Notes: generated by a model not told the origin, from the sequence alone. A stretch of 19,501 nt of DNA from Mycobacteriaceae bacterium (GCA_013362555.1 JABFVX010000198.1:1-19501), one strand, 5' to 3'. Shown: positions 6,563 to 14,873, counted from the first letter of the stretch. Made by a program: numbers and translations.

Positions 6563-9459
6563 CCGGACGCCTCCGCGGTCGGGCGGGCCACGATCGGCAG
6601 CTCGCCCGACAGCAGGCCGCCCCGCTCGGCGATGCTGTCCAGCCGGGCGCCGAGGCTGCGCAGCACGTCCAGCACCAGACCCACCACGATGAGGTACACG
6701 CCCAGGTCGAACACCATGGCGGTGTTGAAGTGAATCGCCCCCAGCACCGGCAGGTGCGCCGTCAGGACCGCCGACGAGAGCGGCGGCGCACCGAGCAGCA
6801 GCGAGCCGACCGCCGTCCCGATCGTGCACAGCAGCCCGATGCCGAGCACCTGGCCCGCGTCCACCGGGGCGGCTTCGCCGAGTTCGTAGCGCCCGCCCGC
6901 GAGGTAGCGCAGCACCAGGCCCAGGCCCGCCGTGAGCCCGCCCGCGAAACCGCCGCCGGGCGCATTGTGCCCGGAGAAGAAGAAGTAGACCGACAGCACC
7001 ATGATCGTCGGGAACACCAGGCGGGTCGTGACTTCCAGGACCATCGAGCGATGCCGCGGATGCAGGAGGTGCCCGGCGGGCAGCCAGTTCACCTGGTCCG
7101 GTACCGCCGGGATGTCCGGTTGTGTGGGCGCGTCCGCGACCCGCGGGGCAGATCCGAACCGGCGGTGCCGGAACATCAGCGACGCCACCCCGGTCGCCGC
7201 CACTACCAGAACCGCTGTCTCGCCCAAGGTGTCCCAGCCGCGAATGTCGACCAGCAGCACGTTGACCACGTTGCCGCCGTGCGCGTCGTCGTGCGCCGCG
7301 ACGGGCATCAGCCGCGAAATCGAGCCCGCACTGCGGGAACTCATCGCCACGCCGCCCAGGCCGGCCACCGTGGCGCCGACCGCAAGGCCGAGCAGCGCCC
7401 GCGGCAGCTTGAGCCCGGCCGCGCCCGCGTCGTCGATCTCGGCGGGCATCTTGCGCAGCACCAACACGAAGATGACCAGCGTGAGCGTCTCGACGAGCAG
7501 CTGGGTCAGCGCCAAGTCCGGTGCGCCGTAGAGCGCGAATATCAGTCCGCAGCCGTACCCGGTTATTCCGATCAGCAGCACGCTGGCCAGTCGGTTGCGC
7601 ATGACCGTCGCACCGATCGCGGCCGCGACCATGATCACCCCGAGGGTGGGCTCCAGCGGCGAATCCCAGCGGAACACCGCGGCGTCCGGCCAGTTCTGCG
7701 CACCCCACACGAGCAGCGACGCCATCGGCAGCAGGACGAAGGTCACCAACAGGATCGCCTGGTTCAGCGGAAGTGAACCGCGTTGGATGGAGCCGGTGAG
7801 CCAGGTCGAAAGCCGGTCCAGCGCACGCACTGCCGCGTCGTAGCCGCGGTCGGCGTTGCCGAGCAGCGGCCGGTAGGGAATGTCCTCGAAATGCCGCCGG
7901 AGCGCGAAAATCGCTCCGCCCCCGGCGATGACGAGCGCCGTGAGCGCCGGCGGCCACCCGGCGCCGTGCCACAGCGCCAAGTGCAGCTGGCCGCCCGGCA
8001 GCGTCCGCGCGTACGGTTCGAGCCGGGAGCCGGTCCACTGCGCGCACGCCCCGGCCGCCAGACCGGCTGCCGCGAGCAGTCCCGGCACGGCCGTCAGCAG
8101 CAGCCCCGGCGCGCGGTAGCGCTTGACCGCTTTCGACGGGACGAGGACGCCCTCGACATTGCGGAAGTTCTTGTCCGCGAACGCGCCCCAGAGGAAGCGG
8201 GCGCTGTAGGCGACCGTCAGCGCCGAGCCCGCCACGACCCCGGCCAGCAGCGCCATCCGGTCCGCTTGCGGTATCGGCGTGCCGGGCTCCAGCAGCGTCG
8301 CGAACGCGGACTCCTTGCCGACGAACCCGAGCAACGGCGGGAGCGCCGCCATACTCGCCGCGGCCAGTGCCGCAATGACCGCCAGGTGCGGCGCGCGCCT
8401 GGCCAAGCCGGCGAGCTTGCGGATGTCCCTGGTGCCGGTGGCGTGCTCGACGACGCCCGCGGTCAGGAACAGCGCGGCTTTGAACAACGCGTGGGCCACC
8501 AGCATCGCCATCCCGGCGAGGGCGGCGTCGTGGCTGCCGATGCCCACCAGCACCATGAGGAACCCGAGCTGGCTCACCGTGCCGAACGCCAGAATCAGCT
8601 TCAGGTCGGTGACCCGCAGCGCGCGGTAGCCCGCCAACAGCATTGACGCCAGGCCGAGCCCGAGCACCATGCCGCGCCAGGGCGGGGCGTCGGCGAAGGC
8701 AGGCGCCAGCCGCGCCACCAGGTAGACGCCCGCCTTCACCATCGCGGCGGCGTGCAGGTACGCACTGACCGGGGTCGGCGCGGCCATCGCGCCCGGGAGC
8801 CAGAAGTGCAGCGGGACCACAGCGGACTTGCTGAGCGCGCCGATCAGGATCAGCACGACGGCAATGTCGGTCAGCAGGCCCGTCGGCGGGTGCGCGATCA
8901 GGTGCGACAGCTGGTAGGTCTGTGCGGTGATGCCCATGATCACGATGCCCGCCAGCATCGCCAGCCCGCCCGCGGTGGTCACCAGCAGCGCCATCGTGGC
9001 GGCGCGCCGGGCCGCGGCCCGCTCGGCCTTGTGCGCCACCAGCAGGAACGACAACACGGAGGTGATTTCCCAGAAGACGTAGAGCAGCAAAGCGTTGTCG
9101 CTGACCACCAAGCCGAACATGGCCCCGGCGAACGCGACCATCTCCGCGGCGAACACGCCGAGGCGCGGCTCGTCGCTGGTGAAATACCGTGCGCAGTAAG
9201 CGAGCACGAGCGCGCCGATGCCGAGCACGAGTGCGCTCATGATCGCGGCCAGCGCGTCGAAGCGCAGGTCCACGTCCATCCCGATCGCGGGGACCCAGTC
9301 GACGTGCACGTTGCGGTCCCGGCCCCAGTTGGCAACCACCCAGCCCAGACTCGCCGCGGGCACGGCCGCCAACACGAGGAACGCGTTGCGCCCGAGCACC
9401 CGCACGCACGCCGGCGCCAGCAGCGCGGCCACGGCATGGGCGAGCAGGATCGCAAGCAC
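6559..9459 (-). CDS. mnhA: Na+/H+ antiporter subunit A fused to subunit B (MnhAB/MrpAB)
   Basis: The product is 966 residues and is polytopic. The N-terminal two thirds is MnhA, homologous to NuoL. It shows Glu131 in VFWEITSVLSFLL, Lys211 in LSKSAVVPLHFWLPGA, His218, His236 and Lys242 in AYLHAAAMVKAG. These are the ion-path residues known from Bacillus MrpA, with nearly the same spacing. An MbhD-like segment (ALYGAPDLALTQLLVETLTL) lies near residue 645, and the C-terminal quarter contains the MnhB signature GHNAPGGGFAGGL near residue 832. No separate mnhB gene exists, so A and B are fused, as in other AB-fused Mrp systems. The complex exchanges Na+ or other monovalent cations for H+ and supports pH and salt homeostasis. 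The GTG start at 9459 has GGAG 6 nt upstream. It is the first gene of the operon; its promoter should lie in 9460-9585. Confidence 0.95.
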   Translation of the reverse strand: MLAILLAHAVAALLAPACVRVLGRNAFLVLAAVPAASLGWVVANWGRDRNVHVDWVPAIGMDVDLRFDALAAIMSALVLGIGALVLAYCARYFTSDEPRLGVFAAEMVAFAGAMFGLVVSDNALLLYVFWEITSVLSFLLVAHKAERAAARRAATMALLVTTAGGLAMLAGIVIMGITAQTYQLSHLIAHPPTGLLTDIAVVLILIGALSKSAVVPLHFWLPGAMAAPTPVSAYLHAAAMVKAGVYLVARLAPAFADAPPWRGMVLGLGLASMLLAGYRALRVTDLKLILAFGTVSQLGFLMVLVGIGSHDAALAGMAMLVAHALFKAALFLTAGVVEHATGTRDIRKLAGLARRAPHLAVIAALAAASMAALPPLLGFVGKESAFATLLEPGTPIPQADRMALLAGVVAGSALTVAYSARFLWGAFADKNFRNVEGVLVPSKAVKRYRAPGLLLTAVPGLLAAAGLAAGACAQWTGSRLEPYARTLPGGQLHLALWHGAGWPPALTALVIAGGGAIFALRRHFEDIPYRPLLGNADRGYDAAVRALDRLSTWLTGSIQRGSLPLNQAILLVTFVLLPMASLLVWGAQNWPDAAVFRWDSPLEPTLGVIMVAAAIGATVMRNRLASVLLIGITGYGCGLIFALYGAPDLALTQLLVETLTLVIFVLVLRKMPAEIDDAGAAGLKLPRALLGLAVGATVAGLGGVAMSSRSAGSISRLMPVAAHDDAHGGNVVNVLLVDIRGWDTLGETAVLVVAATGVASLMFRHRRFGSAPRVADAPTQPDIPAVPDQVNWLPAGHLLHPRHRSMVLEVTTRLVFPTIMVLSVYFFFSGHNAPGGGFAGGLTAGLGLVLRYLAGGRYELGEAAPVDAGQVLGIGLLCTIGTAVGSLLLGAPPLSSAVLTAHLPVLGAIHFNTAMVFDLGVYLIVVGLVLDVLRSLGARLDSIAERGGLLSGELPIVARPTAEASG

Positions 9460-9584
9460 GGAGGTCTCCGTCGTTCGTTTCGGGGATCGGCAATTACCAG
9501 GCGAGCATCATCGACGCCCGGCCCATCCTACTGACGCACCACGTCAACCCCAGCCAACCATCGGGTCATGTGACCTCTACCGTC

Positions 9585-9637
9585 CTCCAGAATGACCCGT
9601 GACGTGCGCCCAACGCACCTCACGGGTCATTCTGGAG
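9585..9637. repeat. Palindromic intergenic repeat, copy 5
   Basis: Arms of 24 nt (9585-9608 and 9614-9637) flank the centre CCCAA, with a single internal mismatch (GACGTG against CACCTC). It contains the stop codon of the PAP2 gene (9627-9629, minus strand), which ends SPE. It lies about 125 nt upstream of the mnhA start in the same direction, and would separate transcription of the two units. Confidence 0.88.
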
Positions 9638-10913
9638 ATTTGTGCCAAGTGAGATAGAAGGCTCGGGCCACCACCGCCAGGAGTCCGAGCAGCAGCGCTC
9701 CGGACAGCAGCGGGTAGTGGGCGAGCTGCACCGGAAGGTAGCGGTAGCTGAGCAGCAGGACGGCGAACGCGCCGATTCCGAGCGCGACCATCCGGGCGCG
9801 GTCCCCGTCCCAGCCGCGCTCCGGCTCGCGCAGCGCCGATTCCACCGTCATGCACAGGGTCGCGCCCACGATCAGGTCGCAGCCGTAGTGGTAGCCGAAA
9901 CCGAGAGTGGCGCAGACAGTTCCGATCAGCCAGAACGCGCCCATTCCGCGCAGCCACCACGGACCGCGGCGGGAGTGCACGAAAACCGTCAGCGCCCAGG
10001 CGGTGTGCATCGAAGGCATGCAGTTGCGGGGAGTGAAGGGATCGAACGGCATCGGCGCCGGATCGCCGCCCGTCGGCGGTGCGACGTCGGGCCAGAAGTC
10101 GCCCAACTGCATGCCGTGCCCTTCGGAGCCGAACGCGTACACCGGGCCGACCACCGGAAACAGCAGGTACACCAGCGGCCCGACCAGCCCGAGCACCAGG
10201 AAGGTCCGCACCAGATAATGTCGCGGCCACGCGTCGCGAGCCACGTTGCGCAACTGCCACACCGCGACCACCATGGCCGCCACGGGCAGCTCGATGTACA
10301 CCCAGTGCAGCACCGCGGGCACCACCGGCTTCGTCGCCTCGAAGAACCGGCCCATCAGCCAGGACGGTTCGCCGAGCGCACGGTCGGCGTCGACGACGTA
10401 GCGGTCGAGCACGGTGGGCCGCAATTCGCCGGTCAGCTCCAGCCAGGTGTTGCCCACCTTGGTGGCCAGGATCAGCAGCACGCCCAGTGCGGCGGCGTGC
10501 AGCGCGGTGCGCCGGACATACCCGCGCCAGCGCAGCGCGGCGTACAGCACGAGCCCACAGAGCACCAGCGTCGGCCCGGTGCCGAGGGTGTACGACTCGC
10601 CGTGCAGACCGCGGACGGCGAAGAACGCCAGGTCGATCGCGGCGGCGAGCCCGGCGACCGCGAACCGCCTGCGCGCAGGCAGCCCCACCAGCGCCAGCGC
10701 CAAACCCGCCCACGGCATGGTGGCGGACGAGGAGTTCCCGGTGAAGTCCTCGGCCAGACTGGTCAGCGGCCCGACGTAGTGGTGCGCTGCCGAGTACCAC
10801 TGCGCCAGCCCGAGCAGGACCAGCACCGCCGAAATCCCGGCGCCGACCAACCCGGCCGACCTGCGCAGAGTCGCTGACGGCGCAGCAGATCTCACCGCGT
10901 CGTCGACCACCAC
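9627..10913 (-). CDS. PAP2-superfamily membrane phosphatase/phosphotransferase (Aur1/Ipt1-like)
   Basis: The product is 428 residues with many hydrophobic helices. It contains two of the PAP2 catalytic motifs: CMPSMHTAWAL with C298 and His303, and GFGYHYGCDLIVGA with His342 and Asp346. The form C-x-P-S-x-H with an YHY-x-x-D motif is typical of the Aur1/Ipt1 (inositol phosphotransferase) branch, and LDRYVVDADRALGEPSW near residue 170-185 also fits that branch. In actinomycetes such proteins act on lipid or inositol phosphates at the membrane; the true substrate is unknown. The start is GTG at 10913; it has no strong ribosome site, and the in-frame GTG a few codons later is possible. The last codons (PE and TGA) are part of palindrome copy 5. 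The gene is flanked by palindrome copies at both ends. Confidence 0.85.
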   Translation of the reverse strand: MVVDDAVRSAAPSATLRRSAGLVGAGISAVLVLLGLAQWYSAAHHYVGPLTSLAEDFTGNSSSATMPWAGLALALVGLPARRRFAVAGLAAAIDLAFFAVRGLHGESYTLGTGPTLVLCGLVLYAALRWRGYVRRTALHAAALGVLLILATKVGNTWLELTGELRPTVLDRYVVDADRALGEPSWLMGRFFEATKPVVPAVLHWVYIELPVAAMVVAVWQLRNVARDAWPRHYLVRTFLVLGLVGPLVYLLFPVVGPVYAFGSEGHGMQLGDFWPDVAPPTGGDPAPMPFDPFTPRNCMPSMHTAWALTVFVHSRRGPWWLRGMGAFWLIGTVCATLGFGYHYGCDLIVGATLCMTVESALREPERGWDGDRARMVALGIGAFAVLLLSYRYLPVQLAHYPLLSGALLLGLLAVVARAFYLTWHKSPE

Positions 10914-10965
10914 CGCTACATAGTAAACGCAAGGTGAACGCCGCCCGACACCCCGCTTCCGCGAC

Positions 10966-11092
10966 GTCCGGAATGACCCGTGGCGTGCGTTTTCGCGATG
11001 TGAGACGGCGGCCCGAGGAGGCAGCGTGCGTCACACCGCAGGGCCTCGCGAGCAGCGCCATTCAACACCGCACGCCACGGGTCATTCCGGAC
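10966..11092. repeat. Palindromic intergenic repeat, copy 6, with 79-bp insert in the loop
   Basis: Perfect 24-nt arms (10966-10989 and 11069-11092) carry the family sequence with paired changes (CCGGAATG against CATTCCGG; GGCGTG against CACGCC). The usual 5-bp centre is replaced by 79 bp. The insert borders still resemble family centres (GTGCGTTTT on the left, TTCAACAC on the right). The insert has short internal inverted repeats, such as CGAGG with CCTCG and TGTGA with TCACA. The element starts 7 nt after the GCS2 stop codon and lies 53 nt upstream of the PAP2 start. It may be a MITE-like form or a loop insertion. Confidence 0.85.
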
Positions 11093-11098
11093 AATGGT

Positions 11099-12271
11099 CT
11101 ACGGCTTGTCGCAGGGGTCGTTGGCCAGTTCCTCGGCGAGGCCCGCCACCACCGCGGTGAGGTCGCCGTCGTTGGCGGCGGCAATGGCCCGCTGACGCTG
11201 GTACGACGCGCCGCGGCGGGGGATGTCGGCCACCATGGCCAGCTCGTCGGAGCATCCGAGTCGGCGCGCTGTCGGCTCCAGCCGGGTGAGCAAGTCGTCC
11301 AGGTCGTCGGTCATGGGCCGCTCGTTGCTGTCGGCGTCGAGGATGATCTCGGCGTCGAGGCCGTAGCGAGCGGCCCGCCACTTGTTCTCCTGCACGTGCC
11401 ACGGCGGAATCGTCGGCAGCGGCTCGCCGTCGTCGAGCCTGGCGTCCAGGTCCACGATCAGGCACTGGATCAGCGCGATCAGCGCGCGCAGCTCGCCGCG
11501 GTGCGACACGCCGTCGCACACCCGCACCTCCAGCGTGCCCCACTTCGGCGCGGGGCGGATGTCCCAGTGCATGCCGCCGAGCTGGTCGAAGACGCCGGTC
11601 TTCATCTGGTCGTGCACGTAGTACTCGAACTGGGTCCAGTCCGCGAACTGGAACGGCAGCCCGGCGGTGGGCAGCTGCTGGAACATCATCGCCCGGTTGC
11701 TCGCATAGCCGGTGTCGGTGCCCGCCCACATCGGCGAGGACGCCGACAGCGCCAGCAGGTGCGGATATTGCAGCAACAGCGAATTGAGTATCGGGAACAC
11801 CTTCTGGTGGTGGGTGATTCCGACGTGTACGTGCACGCCCCAGATCAGCATCTGCCGACCCCACCACTGCGTGCGGTCGATCAGCTCGTCGTAATGCTCG
11901 GAGTGGGTCAGCTGCTGCTCGGACCACTGCGCGAACGGGTGGGTGCCCGCGCACCACAGGTCGACGCCGAGAGGGTCGGCCGCGCGCCGGACGATGTCCA
12001 GCGTCTGGCTCAGGTCGTCCACCACTTCGGACACCGTGTGGTGGACGCCGCTGACCACCTCGACGGTGTTGCGGAGCAGTTCCTTGGTGATCTTCGGTTC
12101 GCCCGGCGCCCAGTTCAAGCCGCCCGTGAGCTCGCCGACGGCGTCGAACACCCGCGACGCGGAGTTCGACAGATCCCGCGTGCTCCGGTCGACCAGCGCG
12201 ATCTCCCACTCCACCCCGACGCTGTGTCGGGGCGAAGCGTTGAAGTGAACCCGGTGCCTTGGCCTGTTCAC
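11099..12271 (-). CDS. Carboxylate-amine ligase, glutamate-cysteine ligase family 2 (YbdK/GCS2; Rv0433-type)
   Basis: The product is 390 residues, the usual size for this family. It opens with the GCS2 hallmark GVEWEIALVD and has ELLRNTVEVVSGVH, GTHPFAQW and WGVHVHVGI, which carry ATP- and metal-binding residues of the glutamine-synthetase-like fold. KWGTLEVRVCDGV and ENKWRAARYGLDAEI follow. YbdK-type enzymes have weak glutamate-cysteine ligase activity in vitro and an uncertain true substrate; mycothiol-using actinomycetes do not need glutathione. The GTG start at 12271 is supported by GGGGAG 9 nt upstream and by the position of GVEWE near residue 19. The order GCS2-sodC-virR-DUF3263 matches my memory of M. 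tuberculosis Rv0433-Rv0430. It begins 34 nt after the sodC stop and is probably in one operon with it. Confidence 0.92.
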   Translation of the reverse strand: MNRPRHRVHFNASPRHSVGVEWEIALVDRSTRDLSNSASRVFDAVGELTGGLNWAPGEPKITKELLRNTVEVVSGVHHTVSEVVDDLSQTLDIVRRAADPLGVDLWCAGTHPFAQWSEQQLTHSEHYDELIDRTQWWGRQMLIWGVHVHVGITHHQKVFPILNSLLLQYPHLLALSASSPMWAGTDTGYASNRAMMFQQLPTAGLPFQFADWTQFEYYVHDQMKTGVFDQLGGMHWDIRPAPKWGTLEVRVCDGVSHRGELRALIALIQCLIVDLDARLDDGEPLPTIPPWHVQENKWRAARYGLDAEIILDADSNERPMTDDLDDLLTRLEPTARRLGCSDELAMVADIPRRGASYQRQRAIAAANDGDLTAVVAGLAEELANDPCDKP

Positions 12272-12305
12272 GCTTGCCGGCTCCCCTCGCCGGCGGCCGT
12301 CACGC

Positions 12306-13004
12306 TTACCCGACGACGCCGCAGGCGATCCGGGCGCCCGCGTCGCCGGTAGACAGAGTTTCCGCGTCCGGACCCGCGGTGCCCGACGCCTGGTAGCGGT
12401 TCGGGATGTTGCCGAAGTTGTCGGGACCCGCGTGCACGACGACGGCGCGGCCGCCGTCGACCTTCAGGTCCGCGAGGGTGAAGGCGTCGGTGACGGAGAC
12501 CAGCTCGCCGTTGCCGTCCTTGGTGACGTCGAGCGAGGGCAGGTCGCCGCTGAACGGGTGCGCCTTCGGGTCGCCGGTCTGCATGTGTCCGCCTGCCGAC
12601 AGGAACGCGCCGACCGGGCCGCCCGGCTGGGCCGCCGAGTTGGCCTCGCACTTGCCGGTCTGGTGCACGTGCAGTCCGTGGAATCCGGGCTTGAGCCCGT
12701 GTGCCGAAACGCTCACCTTCACGAAGTTGCCCGCTTCGGCGAAAGTAACCGTGCCGACGTCGGCGCCCGCGGCGTCCTTGAGCGTCGCGGTGAGCTGCTT
12801 GGCGGAGTCGCTGCGCTCAGCGCTCTCGTGGGTCTCGGCCTCGCCCGGACCGGGCGCGGGCTTGATCGCAGGAGTCGTGCCCTTCACATCGCTGGTCTCC
12901 TGGCCGGGAGGCGAACAGGCGGCGAGCCCGAGGACCGCGGCGGCGAGCAGCGGGGCCGCGACCCACAGGGACTTGGCCGTTGCCCGAGGTCCGGGTGATG
13001 CCAT
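12306..13004 (-). CDS. sodC: Cu/Zn-type superoxide dismutase, lipoprotein
   Basis: The product is 232 residues with a lipoprotein signal peptide (LLAAAVLGLAAC, lipobox Cys30), so it is anchored on the outside of the cytoplasmic membrane. A proline/glutamate-rich linker leads to a SodC domain from about residue 70. Copper ligands His112 and His114 (GLHVHQTGKC), His140 (SAGGH) and His191 (VVHAGPDNFGNIP) are present, as is the C119-C228 disulfide pair. In the zinc loop only H149 and D154 stand out besides His140, so one usual zinc histidine is not obvious; M. tuberculosis SodC is also known to lack the zinc site. It disproportionates extracellular superoxide. The ATG at 13004 has AAAGGAG 8 nt upstream. 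Confidence 0.95.
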   Translation of the reverse strand: MASPGPRATAKSLWVAAPLLAAAVLGLAACSPPGQETSDVKGTTPAIKPAPGPGEAETHESAERSDSAKQLTATLKDAAGADVGTVTFAEAGNFVKVSVSAHGLKPGFHGLHVHQTGKCEANSAAQPGGPVGAFLSAGGHMQTGDPKAHPFSGDLPSLDVTKDGNGELVSVTDAFTLADLKVDGGRAVVVHAGPDNFGNIPNRYQASGTAGPDAETLSTGDAGARIACGVVG

Positions 13005-13028
13005 CGAGGGAGCTCCTTTGCAACTGGG

Positions 13029-13048
13029 CTGGGGCGACGCCGCCCCAG
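13029..13048 (-). terminator. Short GC-rich hairpin between virR-like gene and sodC
   Basis: CTGGGGCG and CGCCCCAG pair around a 4-nt loop, 25-44 nt before the sodC start. It could end virR transcripts or shape the sodC leader. It has no T-run. A second small inverted repeat (CCCC-GCGT-GGGG, 13103-13114) lies closer to the virR stop. The 154-bp gap holds no gene and no copy of the 51-bp palindrome family. Confidence 0.3.
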
Positions 13049-13158
13049 GCAGGCTGGGTTTCGATCATAAGGCCTGGAACAGCACCGACAGCACCGCCCT
13101 CGCCCCGCGTGGGGTGCAACCCAGCCATTCGGGTTCTCAATCGCGCTCTCAGGGGAGG

Positions 13159-13725
13159 TCAGCCGGAGGCGATGATGACGATGACGCCGGGGGCGGCGGT
13201 GGCGATGCCCGCGAAGCGCGGCACGGCGTGCGCGCCGAGTTCGGATGCGATGGCCTCGGCCGCGGCCTGCTCGCGCGGATTGTCGCCGAAGTAGACGGTG
13301 GTGGTCCGGATGGTGCCCGCGGCGTAGTTGCCGGAGGTGACGTTGGTCCACCCGGCGGTCCGCAGCTTCGTGGCGGTGTTCGCGGCCAAGCCCGCGACCA
13401 AGCTGTTGTTGAGCACCCGGACCGGAATCGCGTGGTCGACCGCCGCGGCCGGGCGGGTGGATGCCGTCGTGGTCGGCGGCGCCGCGGTGGCGGAAGCCGC
13501 CGCCGACGAGGACTTCGGCGGGAGCGTGGGCGAGCCGGCCTTGGCGGTCGTCGGCACCTGCGAGACGGTCTCGGCCGAGGACGAGGCGGCCGTGGTGGCA
13601 TCCGAATCCGCGGGCGTGGACAGCGAGAACGCGCCGAGGCCGCCGAAGAGGATCGCGAAGGCGATCAACACCATGGCAATAGCGCGCAGCGGCGGACCGC
13701 CGGACGGCGAATTCTCTGGTCCCAC
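13159..13725 (-). CDS. virR: LytR C-terminal-domain membrane protein, VirR-like (Rv0431-type)
   Basis: The product is 188 residues. A short cytoplasmic N-terminus is followed by one membrane helix (about 14-36, IAMVLIAFAILFGGLGAF), then a Ser/Thr/Ala/Pro-rich linker (37-97). An extracytoplasmic LytR_C domain starts at VRVLNNSLVAGLAANTATKL and includes AGWTNVTSGNY and TTVYFGDNPREQAAAEAIA. In M. tuberculosis the protein in this position, Rv0431 (VirR), influences cell-wall architecture and membrane vesicle release; LytR_C proteins bind and assist LCP ligases. Domain, topology and neighbours (sodC below, DUF3263 above) all match. The start is GTG at 13725 with AAGG 8 nt upstream; a nearby ATG (13730) is out of frame. 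Assignment as a VirR orthologue rests on synteny plus domain. Confidence 0.82.
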   Translation of the reverse strand: MGPENSPSGGPPLRAIAMVLIAFAILFGGLGAFSLSTPADSDATTAASSSAETVSQVPTTAKAGSPTLPPKSSSAAASATAAPPTTTASTRPAAAVDHAIPVRVLNNSLVAGLAANTATKLRTAGWTNVTSGNYAAGTIRTTTVYFGDNPREQAAAEAIASELGAHAVPRFAGIATAAPGVIVIIASG

Positions 13726-13769
13726 GCCATGAACCTTAGAGGATCATCCGCGGCGCGCGGGGCAGGCGC

Positions 13770-14090
13770 TCATACCTCGAAGCCGAGCTTGCGCGCCGCG
13801 CGCGCCTTCTGGCGGCTGGCACGGAGCCTGCGCAGCCGCTTCACCAGCATCGGGTCGGCGGCAAGCGCCTCCGGGCGGTCGACCAAGGTGTTCAGGACCT
13901 GGTAGTAGCGGGTGGCCGACATGCTGAACAGCGCTTTGATCGCATCTTCCTTGGCGCCCGCGTACTTCCACCACTGCCGCTCGAAGGCCAGAATGTCGTG
14001 GTCGCGGCGGGTCAGCCCGTCGGCGCCGACGCCGTGCTCGGATTCAGTTGACTCGACAAGGGTCTCGCTCCGCGCTGCTGCGCCGTCCAT
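13770..14090 (-). CDS. DUF3263 protein (Rv0430-type)
   Basis: The product is 106 residues. It has the DUF3263 core LTRRDHDILAFERQWWKYAG, then KEDAIKALFSMSATRYYQVL, NTLVDRPEALAADPMLVKRL and a strongly basic end (RRLRASRQKARAARKLG). The layout, with a helical recognition-like segment MSATRYYQVLN and a basic tail, suggests a small DNA-binding protein, but the function is not established. ATG at 14090 is preferred over GTG at 14102 because AGGAG stands 4 nt before the ATG. It heads a probable minus-strand operon with virR and sodC, and is divergent from def across a 189-bp gap. Confidence 0.85.
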   Translation of the reverse strand: MDGAAARSETLVESTESEHGVGADGLTRRDHDILAFERQWWKYAGAKEDAIKALFSMSATRYYQVLNTLVDRPEALAADPMLVKRLRRLRASRQKARAARKLGFEV

Positions 14091-14266
14091 CTCGCTCCTC
14101 ACCCCCGGTTGTTCGGTGTGTGATGCCGTTCGCTGCGACCAGCCAGCCTACCTCGGCGGCGCAACCGGAAATACGGGGTCCACGTGAATAACAGCGTGCT
14201 GCCCGCATTGAACCATGCCTAACCGTCCGAAACACGTGTCTCCGCGGCGCGTCGGGACCCCGTGGC

Positions 14267-14272
14267 TATTGT
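14267..14272 (+). promoter_or_regulatory. Possible -10 box giving a leaderless def transcript
   Basis: TATTGT lies 7 nt before the def ATG and no purine-rich ribosome site precedes that ATG. In mycobacteria and relatives a -10 at this distance commonly gives transcripts that begin at the start codon. No convincing -35 is seen, so this is only a suggestion. The rest of the 189-bp divergent gap shows no further gene or palindrome copy. Confidence 0.35.
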
Positions 14273-14279
14273 TGGCGTC

Positions 14280-14873
14280 ATGGCGATTCTTCCCATCCGC
14301 ATCATCGGCGACCCGGTATTGCACGAGCCGACCAAACCGGTGACGTCAGTCGAGGAAGTTGCCGAGTTGCTGGCGGACATGTACGACACGATGGACGCCG
14401 CCAACGGAGTCGGGCTGGCCGCGAACCAGGTCGGCGTGTCGCTGCGGATGTTCGTCTACGACTGCCCCGACACCGACGCGAGCGGCGCCCGTTCGCGCCG
14501 CCGCGGCGAGGTGATCAACCCGGTGCTCGAGACCTCCGAAATCCCGGAGACCATGCCCGATCCCGACGACGACACCGAGGGCTGCCTCTCGGTGCCCGGC
14601 GAGAACTTCCCCACCGGGCGGGCCACGTGGGCCCGCGTGACGGGCATCGACGGCAAGGGCGAGCCGGTGGACATCCAGGGCGAGGGCCTGTTCGCGCGGA
14701 TGCTGCAGCACGAGACCGGGCACCTGGACGGGTTCCTGTACGTCGACGTCCTCATCGGCCGCAACGCCCGGGCCGCGAAGAAGACGATCAAACAGAACGG
14801 CTGGGGCGTGCCGGGCAAACACTGGACGCCCGGCACCGTGCCCGACCCGTTCGGCCACGACGACGAAGACTGA
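14280..14873 (+). CDS. def: Peptide deformylase
   Basis: The product is 197 residues, the length I recall for M. tuberculosis Def. All three family motifs are present: GVGLAANQ (residues 43-50), EGCLS (100-104, metal ligand Cys102) and HETGH (144-148, metal ligands His144 and His148, catalytic Glu145). The segment NPVLETSEIPETMPDPD and the C-terminal GWGVPGKHWTPG with DPFGHDDED are typical of the mycobacterial form. It removes the formyl group from the N-terminal methionine of new proteins, in the cytoplasm, using Fe2+ or another divalent metal. The ATG at 14280 is chosen over GTG 14262 because MAILPIRIIGDPVLH is the family N-terminus. It is the first gene of a def-GNAT-xthA operon. Confidence 0.97.
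   Translation: MAILPIRIIGDPVLHEPTKPVTSVEEVAELLADMYDTMDAANGVGLAANQVGVSLRMFVYDCPDTDASGARSRRRGEVINPVLETSEIPETMPDPDDDTEGCLSVPGENFPTGRATWARVTGIDGKGEPVDIQGEGLFARMLQHETGHLDGFLYVDVLIGRNARAAKKTIKQNGWGVPGKHWTPGTVPDPFGHDDED

Noticed and set aside
6563..9493. Apparent giant minus-strand frame (1156 codons) joining mnhA territory to mnhC
   Set aside because: Only its last 179 codons (mnhC) are real; the rest is the shadow of mnhA, which has all MrpA/B motifs in another frame.
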